20,745 nucleotides of DNA. Source: Deltaproteobacteria bacterium (lineage in GTDB: Bacteria > Desulfobacterota > DSM-4660 > Desulfatiglandales > B25-G16). The notes below the pieces were generated by a model. It was not told the origin of the DNA. It did not search any database and saw only the letters and a program-made list of their open reading frames with translations. Location: assembly GCA_019308645.1 (NCBI GenBank), contig JAFDHR010000014.1, forward strand, positions 1-20,745, written 5' to 3'. Of this stretch, positions 12,878 to 20,745 are shown in pieces. The position numbers and the translations under genes are program-made. Position 1 is the first letter of the stretch, and each line of letters starts with the position of its first letter.

Positions 12878-15586
12878 ATGAAAGATGCAGATAAAACCAA
12901 GGAACAACTCATGCATGAACTGACAGAAATGCGCCTAAAGATTACCAAATTTGAGGAATTAGAAACTGGCCTTAAGAAGACCAAGGAGAAACTCGAGCAT
13001 CAGAAAAAGCATTTAGAATCATTACTTAAATACAGCTCATTAGCCATAGTAACTCTTGATGAGGGTCAAACTATTATTTCGTGTAACCGAGATTTTGAAA
13101 AGCTCTTTCAATTTAAAGAATCTGATATCGTCGGCAACAATCTTGATGAACTCATTGCAGGGCAACAATACATAAAAGAAGCTGTATCATACACAAAAGA
13201 AACCCTTAGGGGCAAAGCAATTCATGGATACGGTGAACGAAAAAGGAAAGATGGCACAAATATATACGTTGAAATTTTTGGTGTACCAGTGGTCATAGAT
13301 GGAAAGCTGGTAGGTGCATATGGGATTTATCAAGACATTAGCGAGCGTAAGCAGGCAGAGGAATTGTTCCGGACATTATTTGATAGATCACCTGTTGGCC
13401 TATTTATTATTCAGGATAGAAAGTTTCAATTAATAAACCCCCAGTTCCTTCAGCTCACAGGCTACAAAGAAGATGAATTTTTAGGTAAGGATTCTCTGGC
13501 CTTCATCCTTCCCGAAGACAGAAATATGGTCAGAGAAAATACCATTCAAATGTTAAAGGGGAAACTTATTCTTACATTTGAATTAAGGGTTATTAATAAA
13601 ACTGGTGAAACGAGGTGGATAGAACAGACAATCACCTCCGTTCATTATAATGGAAGACCGGCGATCTTAGGTTACTATGTGGATATATCCGAACGCAAGC
13701 GTGTAGAACAAGAGTTAAGAAAAAGTGAAGAACGTTATCGTATGCTTTTTAAGCAATCTCCCCTTGGAATAATACACTTTGATCAGAAAGGGGTCATTGT
13801 GGATTGTAATAAAAAATTTGTAGAAATTATTGGATCTACAAGGAAAAAGCTTATTGGATTTAATATGCTCAAATCTTTGCGAGACAAAAAAATGCTGTCA
13901 GCAGTTGAGAGAGCTCTATCAGGAGGAACCGGTTATTACGAAGGCGATTATCTATCCGTTACCGGGGGCAAACTTACGCCCATGAGGGCTATATACAATA
14001 GAATTACATCTGAGGATGGAAACTTTTTAGGCGGTATTAGTCTTTATGAAGACATCACAGAGCGCAAGCGGGCCGAGGAGGAGTTGCGGGATAGCGAAGA
14101 GCGTTTAAAGACCATAATGGACTCCGTTCAAGCAGGAATTGTGATCATCAATACAGAAACACACACCATTGTTGATGCAAATCCTGCTGCCATCGAAATG
14201 ATAGGCGCTCCTAAGGAGCAGATTATTGGTCATGTGTGCCATAAATATATCTGCCCAGCAGAAAAGGGAAAGTGCCCGATTACTGATCTCGGACAAGAGG
14301 TAGATAACTCAGAGAGAACACTTCTTACAGCAACTGGAGCAGAAGTACCCATTCTAAAGACCGCTACCCCCATTCTATTGAGCGGTCAGCCACATCTGCT
14401 AGATATATTTATTGACATCACAGAGAAAAAGAAACTCGAGGCTCAACTCCAACAGGCCCAGAAGATGGAGGCCGTTGGTACCTTAGCAGGTGGCATTGCC
14501 CATGATTTTAATAATATTCTTCAGGCAATTTTCGGCTATACCCAGATCCTTTTGATGGGAAAGGAGCCGAGCAATCCTGACTATGAGAAGCTTGAAGCAA
14601 TCGAAAAATCTGCACAGAGGGCCAGTGATCTTACCAAACGGCTCCTGATTTTTAGCCGGAAAGTGGAAAGTAAACTCAGGCCCGTGGATCTCAACAACGA
14701 AATTGAACAGGTCTCTAAAATGCTTGAGCGGACTATCCCAAAGATGATTAATATCGAATTACATCTCTCAAAAGACATTAAAATCATCAATGCAGATCCT
14801 GCTCAGATAGAACAGATTATGATGAATCTTGGAGTCAATGCCAGGGATGCCATGCCTAATGGCGGCAGACTGATATTTGAGACAGAAAATGTGATTTTAG
14901 ATGAGGAATACTGCAAAATCCATTCAGGATCAAAGCCAGGGCAGTATGTTAAGCTTAGCATCTCTGACAATGGCCACGGTATGGATAAGGAGACCCTCAG
15001 ACACATCTTCGAGCCCTTTTACACCACCAAAGAGACTGGCAAGGGCACAGGGCTTGGCCTGGCTATGGTCTATGGCATTGTTAAAAGCCACAATGGATAT
15101 ATCATGTGTTACAGCGAGCCAGATGAGGGCACTATCTTTAAAATCTATTTTTCTATTATTGAAAAAGAAGCAGAAAGAGTGGAGTCAAAAAAGGAAAAGA
15201 TTCCCATCAAAGGAGGCACCGAAACCATTTTGTTAGTGGATGATGAAGAGCCTATCCGAGAACTTTGTAAAGATATCCTTGCCAGGTTTGGCTACACGGT
15301 GCTTATGGCCTCAGATGGGGAAAGCGCCCTGGAGATCTACCGTGAGAAGAAGGAGGAAATCAATCTGGTTATTTTGGATATAATTATGCCTGGGATGGGT
15401 GGAAGGAAATGCCTTGAAGAACTTCTCAAGTTGAATCCAAAGTCAAGGATTATTATCGCAAGTGGTTATTCTATCAATGGGCCCGCTAAGGAAGTCCTCA
15501 AAGCTGGAGCAAAAGGTTTCATCAGCAAGCCTTATGATATGAGAGGGATGCTACAAACAGTTCGTAAGATCCTGGATGAGGATTGA
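12878..15586 (+). CDS. Hybrid sensor histidine kinase with four PAS domains and a receiver
   Basis: About 902 residues, counted from the ATG at 12878, which has AAGG 7 nt upstream; an ATG two codons earlier and a GTG at 12833 overlapping the toxin stop are alternatives. Order: coiled coil (about 5-45); PAS1 (about 45-155); PAS2 (160-275); PAS3 (280-400); PAS4 (405-520), each ending in an ISERK/ITERK/ITEKK linker; HisKA with phospho-His 542 in AGGIAHDFNN; HATPase with N-box EQIMMNLGVNARDAM, DNGHGM and GKGTGLGLAMVYG (about 720-735); then a REC domain (783-902) with acceptor D834 in LVILDIIMPGMGG and DDE at its start. No membrane helix or signal peptide, so it senses inside the cell. PAS4 has a Cys cluster (C454, C459, C466: CHKYICPAEKGKC) that may sense redox state or bind a metal. 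No separate output regulator is adjacent. Confidence 0.93.
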   Translation: MKDADKTKEQLMHELTEMRLKITKFEELETGLKKTKEKLEHQKKHLESLLKYSSLAIVTLDEGQTIISCNRDFEKLFQFKESDIVGNNLDELIAGQQYIKEAVSYTKETLRGKAIHGYGERKRKDGTNIYVEIFGVPVVIDGKLVGAYGIYQDISERKQAEELFRTLFDRSPVGLFIIQDRKFQLINPQFLQLTGYKEDEFLGKDSLAFILPEDRNMVRENTIQMLKGKLILTFELRVINKTGETRWIEQTITSVHYNGRPAILGYYVDISERKRVEQELRKSEERYRMLFKQSPLGIIHFDQKGVIVDCNKKFVEIIGSTRKKLIGFNMLKSLRDKKMLSAVERALSGGTGYYEGDYLSVTGGKLTPMRAIYNRITSEDGNFLGGISLYEDITERKRAEEELRDSEERLKTIMDSVQAGIVIINTETHTIVDANPAAIEMIGAPKEQIIGHVCHKYICPAEKGKCPITDLGQEVDNSERTLLTATGAEVPILKTATPILLSGQPHLLDIFIDITEKKKLEAQLQQAQKMEAVGTLAGGIAHDFNNILQAIFGYTQILLMGKEPSNPDYEKLEAIEKSAQRASDLTKRLLIFSRKVESKLRPVDLNNEIEQVSKMLERTIPKMINIELHLSKDIKIINADPAQIEQIMMNLGVNARDAMPNGGRLIFETENVILDEEYCKIHSGSKPGQYVKLSISDNGHGMDKETLRHIFEPFYTTKETGKGTGLGLAMVYGIVKSHNGYIMCYSEPDEGTIFKIYFSIIEKEAERVESKKEKIPIKGGTETILLVDDEEPIRELCKDILARFGYTVLMASDGESALEIYREKKEEINLVILDIIMPGMGGRKCLEELLKLNPKSRIIIASGYSINGPAKEVLKAGAKGFISKPYDMRGMLQTVRKILDED

Positions 15587-15621
15587 AGCCTTACGTTACT
15601 TTTAAAAATTATTCCTGCTTG

Positions 15622-16134
15622 ATGTCTAACAATCAATCTGATAATTTAAATATATTAAAGGCATTCAAGAGCGCTAATTTTGTCGACAAGGTTGCCTTAA
15701 TTTTATCCATCTGGTTCGGCACAGGGCTTTTTCCTGGCATGCCAGGTACTTTTGGCACAGCTGGGGCAATACCTTTATATTTTTTAATAGATTTTTTAGG
15801 GGCTATATATCAGGCCTTAATTTTACTTATAACAATCATAGTAGCAATATGGTCATCTCATAGAAGCCAATGTATCCTGGGCACGGTTGATCCAGGTGCG
15901 ATCGTTATTGATGAGGTAGCCGGGTTTTTATTGAGCATTATTTTTATCCCCTTTACCTTGAGAAACCTGATAGCAGGGTTTTTTCTTTTTAGGTTTTTTG
16001 ATATTCTCAAACCACCTCCGATAAAGAAAATAGAAAAAAAGGTAAAGGGAGGACTTGGAGTCGTTCTTGACGATCTTATAGCCGGTTTCTATGCCCATCT
16101 ATCTTTATGGTTTTTCCTGTATATGCTCGAATGA
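15622..16134 (+). CDS. pgpA: Phosphatidylglycerophosphatase A
   Basis: A 170-residue inner-membrane enzyme that dephosphorylates phosphatidylglycerol phosphate to phosphatidylglycerol. Conserved parts: ILSIWFGTGLFPGMPGTFGT near the start, DPGAIVIDEVAGFLLS in the middle, FRFFDILKPPPIKKIEK, and GGLGVVLDDLIAGFYAH at the end. The hydrophobic segments between these fit the usual four helices. The start is uncertain: ATG 15622 has no clear ribosome-binding site, while a TTG at 15583 overlaps the kinase stop and has GAGG close upstream, giving 183 residues. It begins the conserved pgpA-cinA-thpR-recA block. Confidence 0.9.
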   Translation: MSNNQSDNLNILKAFKSANFVDKVALILSIWFGTGLFPGMPGTFGTAGAIPLYFLIDFLGAIYQALILLITIIVAIWSSHRSQCILGTVDPGAIVIDEVAGFLLSIIFIPFTLRNLIAGFFLFRFFDILKPPPIKKIEKKVKGGLGVVLDDLIAGFYAHLSLWFFLYMLE

Positions 16135-16144
16135 TGGCATTTAC

Positions 16145-16208
16145 GAATTTAGAAATTAAGGAATTTAGGAATTAAGGAATTTAGGGATTTAAGAATTTAG
16201 GAATTAGT
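16145..16208. repeat. Eight-unit AT-rich tandem repeat between pgpA and cinA
   Basis: Eight consecutive 8-bp units, mostly alternating GAATTTAG and GAATTAAG-like variants (effective period 16 bp): units begin at 16145, 16153, 16161, 16169, 16177, 16185, 16193 and 16201. The odd units are all exactly GAATTTAG; the even ones vary. It fills most of the 94-bp gap and ends 20 bp before the cinA start. Confidence 0.85.
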
Positions 16209-16228
16209 CGCTGAGCATTAAAAAAATT

Positions 16229-17485
16229 ATGCAAACAGAGATCATAATCATAGGCAATGAATTGATCTCAGGAAAGACAAGAGATCTTAATGGCTGGTAT
16301 GCATCAGGCTGTCTTTTATCCCATGGTCTTGAAGCAAGCGAAATCAGAACCGTTGGCGACAACTACGATACACTTTCTTCTGTGCTGCGGTCAGCGGTAA
16401 AAAGGTCTTATTTTGTAATTGTTACTGGTGGCTTAGGCCCTACCGAGGATGATCTTACCGCCGAGATAGCATCCAAGGCCTTAGATATGCCTCTTTTCCT
16501 TGATCAGGCCGTTCTTGATCACATAAAGAATACTACAAAAAAATCAGCCTTAAACTGGTCTGCTTCTTTAGAGAAATTGGCCTGGCTTCCAAAAGGTGCA
16601 AAAATGTTAGACCCTCAAGGGAAGATGTGTGGCTTTTCACTATCTAAGGGGGAAAGTCTCCTCTACTTTCTACCAGGTGTACCTGAGCAGATGAGGGAGT
16701 TGATGAATAGGTGTGTTATTCCGGATATTCTGCGAAGGTACAAACCAGCTGCTGTCCCACGGCATAGAATACTGAAAGTCTATGGACTAAGTGAATCCCG
16801 TATTTCAGATGTTTTCAAAGGTCTCAGTGATGAACTGAAACGGGTAATGTTTGGATTTTACCCCTCCTTCCCTGAAAATCATATCACTATCACGGTTCGG
16901 GGGAAAAACGATACAGAGATTGAAAGGGAATTAAATAGGGCAGAGAAAAAAATCAGGCATCTTTTAGGGCCTTATATATTTGCATCTGGTGATACAATTA
17001 TGGAGTCTGTTGTTGGAGAGTTGTTAAAGGAGCGGAAGATGACGATTTCTGTAGCGGAATCATGCACAGGCGGTCTTATTGGTCACAGGCTTACATCTAT
17101 ATCAGGCAGCTCTCTTTATTTTGAAAGAGGTCTTATTGTTTACAGTAACATATCCAAGATCGAGATGCTTGGGGTAATGCAAGAAACCATAGACTCATAT
17201 GGGGCTGTCAGTGATCAGGCGGTACGGGAAATGGCCGAGGGTGTCAAGAAAATTGCAAAAACTGATATGGGGCTTGCTGTAACAGGAATTGCCGGACCTC
17301 TCGGAGGATCAGAGGATAAACCAGTTGGTACGGTATTTATTGGTCTCTCGGTAGATGGCGAAATATATTCTGGAAAATACTGCTTTTCAGGAGACAGAGA
17401 TAAGGTAAAATATAATACTTCAGAGATGGCCCTTGACTGGGTAAGGAGATATCTCAATGGGTATCCGTTCATTCCTGGCATTTGA
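16229..17485 (+). CDS. cinA: CinA family protein: MoCF-like domain plus NMN deamidase (PncC)
   Basis: A 418-residue two-domain protein. Residues 1-170 are the molybdopterin-binding-like (MoaB/MogA) domain with IIIGNELISGKTRDLN and TGGLGPTEDDLT (66-77), which in studied CinA proteins acts as an ADP-ribose pyrophosphatase. Residues about 255-415 are the PncC domain with AESCTGGLIGHRLT (276-289), FERGLIVYSNISK and AVTGIAGPLGG (350-360), which deamidates nicotinamide mononucleotide in NAD recycling. Both domains are complete. No good ribosome-binding site precedes the ATG. The last 29 bp overlap thpR, and recA follows, the classical cinA-recA neighbourhood. Confidence 0.94.
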   Translation: MQTEIIIIGNELISGKTRDLNGWYASGCLLSHGLEASEIRTVGDNYDTLSSVLRSAVKRSYFVIVTGGLGPTEDDLTAEIASKALDMPLFLDQAVLDHIKNTTKKSALNWSASLEKLAWLPKGAKMLDPQGKMCGFSLSKGESLLYFLPGVPEQMRELMNRCVIPDILRRYKPAAVPRHRILKVYGLSESRISDVFKGLSDELKRVMFGFYPSFPENHITITVRGKNDTEIERELNRAEKKIRHLLGPYIFASGDTIMESVVGELLKERKMTISVAESCTGGLIGHRLTSISGSSLYFERGLIVYSNISKIEMLGVMQETIDSYGAVSDQAVREMAEGVKKIAKTDMGLAVTGIAGPLGGSEDKPVGTVFIGLSVDGEIYSGKYCFSGDRDKVKYNTSEMALDWVRRYLNGYPFIPGI

Positions 17486-18047
17486 ACTTCCAGTTGAGAT
17501 CAGAGAACAAATCAGGGCTGTTTCCAAAGAATTAAAAAAAACAGCCCTGCCAGTGAGATGGGTTAAGGCAGACAATATTCACCTTACTATACTGTTTCTT
17601 GGCTCTGTTGATGAAGATACAATAGGTGATATAGAAGAAAAGGTGAATCTGGTGGTAAAAGGCTTTTCTGCATTTCAGGCTAAGCTCAATGCTGTTGGGG
17701 TATTCCCACATTGGCGAAGGCCGCGGGTTATCTGGATTGGCCTTGATGGAGATATAGGGAGATTGTCAAATCTCAGGGATGAGTTACAGGAAGAACTAAA
17801 AGGCTTGGGTTTTATGCCGGAAAAAAGGCCATTTAGAGCACACCTCACGCTTGGCCGCTTTAAGGGCCATTTAGATCGGCCTGAGGATATGAAATGGATT
17901 CTCGACAGATATCATGATATTAATAGTGACCTGTATCAGCTGAATGAACTTATTCTTTATAAAAGTGATCTCAAGCCAGATGGGCCGGTTTATACAAAAA
18001 TGGCTACGTGGCCATTGAGGGCGGAGAATTCAGGGACATCGCCCTAA
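17457..18047 (+). CDS. thpR: RNA 2',3'-cyclic phosphodiesterase (ThpR/LigT)
   Basis: A 196-residue member of the 2H phosphoesterase family. The two catalytic HxT/S-h motifs are present: HLTI at 42-45 (KADNIHLTILFLGS) and HLTL at 129-132 (RPFRAHLTLGRFKG). Family knowledge: it opens 2',3'-cyclic phosphate ends of RNA and has a minor 2'-5' RNA ligase activity. The start lies inside cinA with AAGGAG 9 nt upstream, so translation is probably coupled. Length is close to the family norm. Confidence 0.94.
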   Translation: MGIRSFLAFELPVEIREQIRAVSKELKKTALPVRWVKADNIHLTILFLGSVDEDTIGDIEEKVNLVVKGFSAFQAKLNAVGVFPHWRRPRVIWIGLDGDIGRLSNLRDELQEELKGLGFMPEKRPFRAHLTLGRFKGHLDRPEDMKWILDRYHDINSDLYQLNELILYKSDLKPDGPVYTKMATWPLRAENSGTSP

Positions 18048-18054
18048 TGGGATA

Positions 18055-18131
18055 CCTGCCCGCCATCGGCTTCGCCTCAGGCGTATGCCGGGCGGGCTCA
18101 GGCCCTGCCCGACGGACGGCAGGCGGGTCTG
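18055..18131. repeat. GC-rich double-hairpin repeat between thpR and recA
   Basis: An island of G and C in AT-leaning DNA. The first hairpin pairs GCCCGCC (18058-18064) with GGCGGGC (18091-18097) and encloses a small one, CGCC-tca-GGCG (18073-18083). The second pairs CCTGCC (18104-18109) with GGCAGG (18118-18123). Bases 18107-18131 match 451-475 after hcp at 23 of 25 positions. Both copies lie just after a stop codon. No T-run follows. Confidence 0.65.
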
Positions 18132-18192
18132 CGTCTAAAATGGAATTTCTCTACACTATTTAATGAGGTTTTGGAAAAGAGGGGGGATTGTT

Positions 18193-19236
18193 ATGGCAGC
18201 AAATTCAGAAAAAAACAAGTCTGTGGATTTGGCTATTACACAGATTGAAAAGCAGTTTGGAAGGGGCTCTATTATGAAATTGGGTCGAGGTGGGGCGGTT
18301 ATGGATATTCCTGTCATCTCTACAGGCTCGCTTGCCCTGGATGCAGCCCTTGGTCTGGGTGGTGTGCCACGGGGGAGGGTGATAGAAATCTTTGGACCAG
18401 AGTCCTCAGGAAAAACGACTCTTGCCCTTCATATTGTTGCAGAGGCACAGGCGAAGGATGGAATGGCTACCTTTATAGATGCGGAGCATGCCCTTGATTT
18501 GGCATATGCCAGGAGACTGGGAGTCAATGTTGATGATCTTCTTGTCTCCCAACCAGACAATGGTGAGCAGGCGCTAGATATCGCTGAAATCCTGGTAAGA
18601 AGCGGGGCCATGGATGTCCTGGTAATCGACTCTGTTGCAGCCCTTGTTCCAAGGGCAGAGATAGAAGGTGAAATGGGAGATCAGCAGGTTGGATTACAGG
18701 CGAGATTGATGTCAAAGGCCCTTAGAAAATTGGCGGCAAGTATCAGTAGATCAATGACATGTGTCATTTTTATAAACCAGATCAGGATGAAAATCGGGGT
18801 AATGTTTGGGAACCCAGAGACCACTAGCGGTGGAAATGCGCTCAAGTTTTATGCAACTCAACGTCTTGATATTCGAAGGATTGCATCCATACAAGAGGGG
18901 GACAAAAAAATAGGAAATAGAACAAGGGTTAAGGTAGTAAAAAATAAGATTGCCCCTCCTTTTAGGATGGCCGAGTTTGATATTATTTTTGGGAGCGGGA
19001 TATCAAAGGAGGGAGACATATTAGACTTAGGGGTTGGATTAGATATAGTTGAGAAGAGTGGCGCCTGGTTCTCATTTAATGAAGAAAGGATTGGCCAGGG
19101 AAGGGAGAATGTTCGAAGATTTTTGGCCGAGCATACGGATATAATGAAAGATATCTCTGACAGGGTAAAGGAAAAGCTTGGCTTAGGTGAGAAAAAAGGC
19201 GAAGCTCTCCCTAAAACGGACGAGTTAAAAGAGTAA
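18193..19236 (+). CDS. recA: Recombinase RecA
   Basis: A 347-residue RecA, complete. The start [10 protein letters not shown] is set by a GAGGGGGG stretch just upstream; a frame-extending ATG 10 codons earlier lies before that site. Motifs: Walker [10 protein letters not shown] (68-76), IDAEHALD (95-102), Walker [10 protein letters not shown] (143-151), L1 loop [20 protein letters not shown] and L2 loop [20 protein letters not shown] (195-214), which bind DNA. The tail is charged, ending in DELKE. It forms the ATP-dependent filament for strand exchange and stimulates LexA self-cleavage. No LexA box was recognised upstream. No recX follows; alaS is next. Confidence 0.98.
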   Translation: MAANSEKNKSVDLAITQIEKQFGRGSIMKLGRGGAVMDIPVISTGSLALDAALGLGGVPRGRVIEIFGPESSGKTTLALHIVAEAQAKDGMATFIDAEHALDLAYARRLGVNVDDLLVSQPDNGEQALDIAEILVRSGAMDVLVIDSVAALVPRAEIEGEMGDQQVGLQARLMSKALRKLAASISRSMTCVIFINQIRMKIGVMFGNPETTSGGNALKFYATQRLDIRRIASIQEGDKKIGNRTRVKVVKNKIAPPFRMAEFDIIFGSGISKEGDILDLGVGLDIVEKSGAWFSFNEERIGQGRENVRRFLAEHTDIMKDISDRVKEKLGLGEKKGEALPKTDELKE

Positions 19237-19249
19237 ATATCATATTGCT

Positions 19250-19332
19250 TTAGGCGAAACGATGGTGATTTCGTCTAATGTTCTACGGTTGCGCCCTTCG
19301 GCCTCGAGCTGCACAACCGCAACCGTTCTACG
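19250..19332 (+). other. Structured intergenic RNA segment between recA and alaS
   Basis: The first stem, TTAGGCGAAA (19250-19259) with TTTCGTCTAA (19269-19278), has 10 pairs, one of them G-U in the + strand RNA, and a 9-nt loop. The second is a perfect 9-bp inverted repeat, ACGGTTGCG (19285-19293) with CGCAACCGT (19318-19326). The word GTTCTACG stands on both sides of the second stem (19280-19287 and 19325-19332). No T-run follows either stem. No T-box motif or known riboswitch was recognised. It could be a recA 3' end structure, an alaS leader, or another dispersed repeat. Confidence 0.5.
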
Positions 19333-19413
19333 ATCCCAATTATCTTCTGAACCTTATTGGCGTTACAAGAACTTGAAACAAATATTAAGATCTTAACTTA
19401 AATAGACGGCTAG

Positions 19414-20745
19414 ATGTATATGGATAGCAGAAAAGTCAGAGAAAAATTTTTAGATTACTTTAAAGATCACGGTCATGAGATAATAAAAAGCGCTTCTTTG
19501 GTACCACAGGATGATCCAACACTGCTTTTTATTAATGCTGGCATGGCCCCATTTAAAAATCTATTCCTCGGTATTGAAAAAAGGTCATATACAAGGGCAA
19601 CGAGCTCCCAGAAATGTGTCAGAGCTGGAGGAAAACACAATGACCTTAACGAGGTAGGCTATACTAACAGGCACCATACCTTTTTTGAAATGCTGGGCAA
19701 CTTTTCCTTTGGCGACTATTTCAAAGAAGGGGCAATTGATATGGCGTGGGAACTCCTGACCGTTGGATATGGTATGCCAGAAGAAAAGTTGTGGGTATCC
19801 GTCTATACAGATGATGATGAGGCATATAAAATCTGGAATGAAAATATAGGCGTGCCTCATGAAAAGATCCTGCGCTTAGGAGATGAGGACAATTTCTGGT
19901 CCATGGGAGACACTGGCCCATGTGGACCATGCTCGGAGATTTATATTGATCAAGGTCCTGAGGTTGGCTGTGGCAAGCCCACCTGTAAACCAGGCTGTGA
20001 CTGTGACAGATATTTAGAGATATGGAACCTGGTCTTTACACAGTATAATAGAGAGCCTAATGGCGAACTCACCCCCCTTCCCAGGCCAAACATAGATACA
20101 GGTATGGGTCTGGAGAGATTGGCTGCGGTTCTGCAAGGTGTATATTCAAATTACGAATCCGATCTCTTTGTTGATATTGTAAAACTCACAGAGGAATTGA
20201 CAGAATTACGATATGGCCAGGACAGTAAAAGCGATATCTCCTTCAAGGTAATTGCAGATCACAGCCGGGCAGCTGCATTCCTTATAGCTGACGGTATTAT
20301 GCCTTCAAATGATGGCAGAGGTTATGTGCTTAGGCGGATAATCAGGCGGGCCATACGATACGGCCAGGTTCTCGGCCTAAAGGGCCCATTTCTGCATCGT
20401 CTCACAGATAAGGTCGTTGATCTAATGAACCCTGATTATCCGGAGTTAGGACAATCCAAAAGATTTATTGATGAAGTAGTGATCAATGAGGAGCAACGAT
20501 TTGCCGACACCCTCTTCCATGGCCTTTCTATTTTAAAGGAAGAGATGGATGGATTGCGTTCAAAGGAGAGTCATATTATTCCTGGCAGTTTGGTTTTCAG
20601 GCTTTATGATACCTTTGGTTTCCCCCCGGATCTGGTAGAGGATATAGCCCGGGATGATGATTTCAGCATAGACATTCAAGGCTTTGATCAGGCCATGGCA
20701 GAGCAGAGGGCAACATCTCAGAGAAGCTGGAAGGGCAGTGGACAG
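19414..20745 (+). CDS. alaS: Alanyl-tRNA synthetase, N-terminal part
   Basis: The first 444 codons of AlaS; the frame is open at the window edge. Class II catalytic core features: KFLDYFKDHGHEII, LLFINAGMAPFKNLFLG, the SSQKCVRAGGKHNDLNEVG motif, HHTFFEMLGNFSFGDYFKE, EIWNLVFTQYNR, and NIDTGMGLERLAAVLQG. A cysteine-rich insert (GCGKPTCKPGCDCDR) before EIWN occurs in many bacterial AlaS. The tRNA-recognition part starts with ADHSRAAAFLIADGIMPSND and RRIIRRAIRYG. The editing and C-Ala domains lie outside the window. The start may instead be the second ATG at 19420; neither has a clear ribosome-binding site. Confidence 0.96.
   Translation, partial: MYMDSRKVREKFLDYFKDHGHEIIKSASLVPQDDPTLLFINAGMAPFKNLFLGIEKRSYTRATSSQKCVRAGGKHNDLNEVGYTNRHHTFFEMLGNFSFGDYFKEGAIDMAWELLTVGYGMPEEKLWVSVYTDDDEAYKIWNENIGVPHEKILRLGDEDNFWSMGDTGPCGPCSEIYIDQGPEVGCGKPTCKPGCDCDRYLEIWNLVFTQYNREPNGELTPLPRPNIDTGMGLERLAAVLQGVYSNYESDLFVDIVKLTEELTELRYGQDSKSDISFKVIADHSRAAAFLIADGIMPSNDGRGYVLRRIIRRAIRYGQVLGLKGPFLHRLTDKVVDLMNPDYPELGQSKRFIDEVVINEEQRFADTLFHGLSILKEEMDGLRSKESHIIPGSLVFRLYDTFGFPPDLVEDIARDDDFSIDIQGFDQAMAEQRATSQRSWKGSGQ

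Noticed and set aside
16145..16208. CRISPR array
   Set aside because: Units are 8 bp and adjoin directly, with no spacers and no cas genes.
18132..18192. LexA box in the recA promoter
   Set aside because: No convincing GAAC-N4-GTTC-type or CTGT-N8-ACAG palindrome was found in the available gap.
19237..19413. T-box or other amino-acid-sensing leader for alaS
   Set aside because: No T-box core motif, specifier hairpin or terminator with a T-run could be found.

Overview
The window most resembles an anaerobic Gram-negative bacterium of the Desulfobacterota (deltaproteobacterial) type. This rests on the gene order pgpA-cinA-thpR-recA-alaS, a hybrid-cluster protein, a CRP/FNR regulator next to small redox-type genes, a LolA-like/ABC/beta-barrel envelope set, a multi-PAS hybrid histidine kinase, and AT-leaning DNA with GC-rich or AT-rich interspersed repeats. 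No rRNA or tRNA is present, so the assignment is inference.

Left part (1-8.6 kb). The 3' end of hcp (hybrid cluster protein) enters on the + strand. Everything from 608 to 10,673 lies on the - strand. In transcription order from about 8.6 kb leftwards come: a small unrecognised protein coupled by 1 nt to a CRP/FNR-family regulator; a DUF2249 plus carboxymuconolactone-decarboxylase-like fusion with an FNR-type palindrome upstream; an exported NifX/NifB-type cofactor-domain protein; a LolD/MacB-type ATPase overlapping a FtsX-type permease by 4 bp; a LolA-like exported protein; an outer-membrane beta-barrel gene; and a MetE/UROD-fold methyltransferase-like gene. The ABC, LolA-like and barrel genes together look like a trans-envelope pathway for a lipophilic cargo. 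In this copy the barrel gene is broken by an exact 23-bp tandem duplication. Deleting one copy restores a 457-codon frame.

Middle part (8.7-12.8 kb). An AmgK-like sugar kinase and a MurU-like nucleotidyltransferase lie on the - strand, and NagZ lies divergently on the + strand. Together they suggest an anhydro-muropeptide recycling route (NagZ cleavage, MurNAc/GlcNAc phosphorylation, UDP activation). Between them sits a four-helix-bundle (S23-like) gene with one in-frame TAA, flanked by imperfect A-rich inverted repeats. Downstream of nagZ is an AbrB-type antitoxin/RelE-type toxin pair with a recognisable promoter and an operator-like palindrome.

Right part (12.8-20.7 kb, all +). A hybrid histidine kinase has four PAS domains, the last carrying an unusual Cys cluster, followed by HisKA, HATPase and REC domains. 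It is followed by pgpA, an eight-unit AT-rich tandem repeat, cinA and thpR (29-bp overlap), a GC-rich hairpin repeat, recA, a structured intergenic segment and alaS, which runs off the window. A GC-rich repeat copy after hcp and another after thpR share a 25-nt core. Two gene lesions and several kinds of intergenic repeat make this an actively rearranging genome, or one with assembly errors at repeats.
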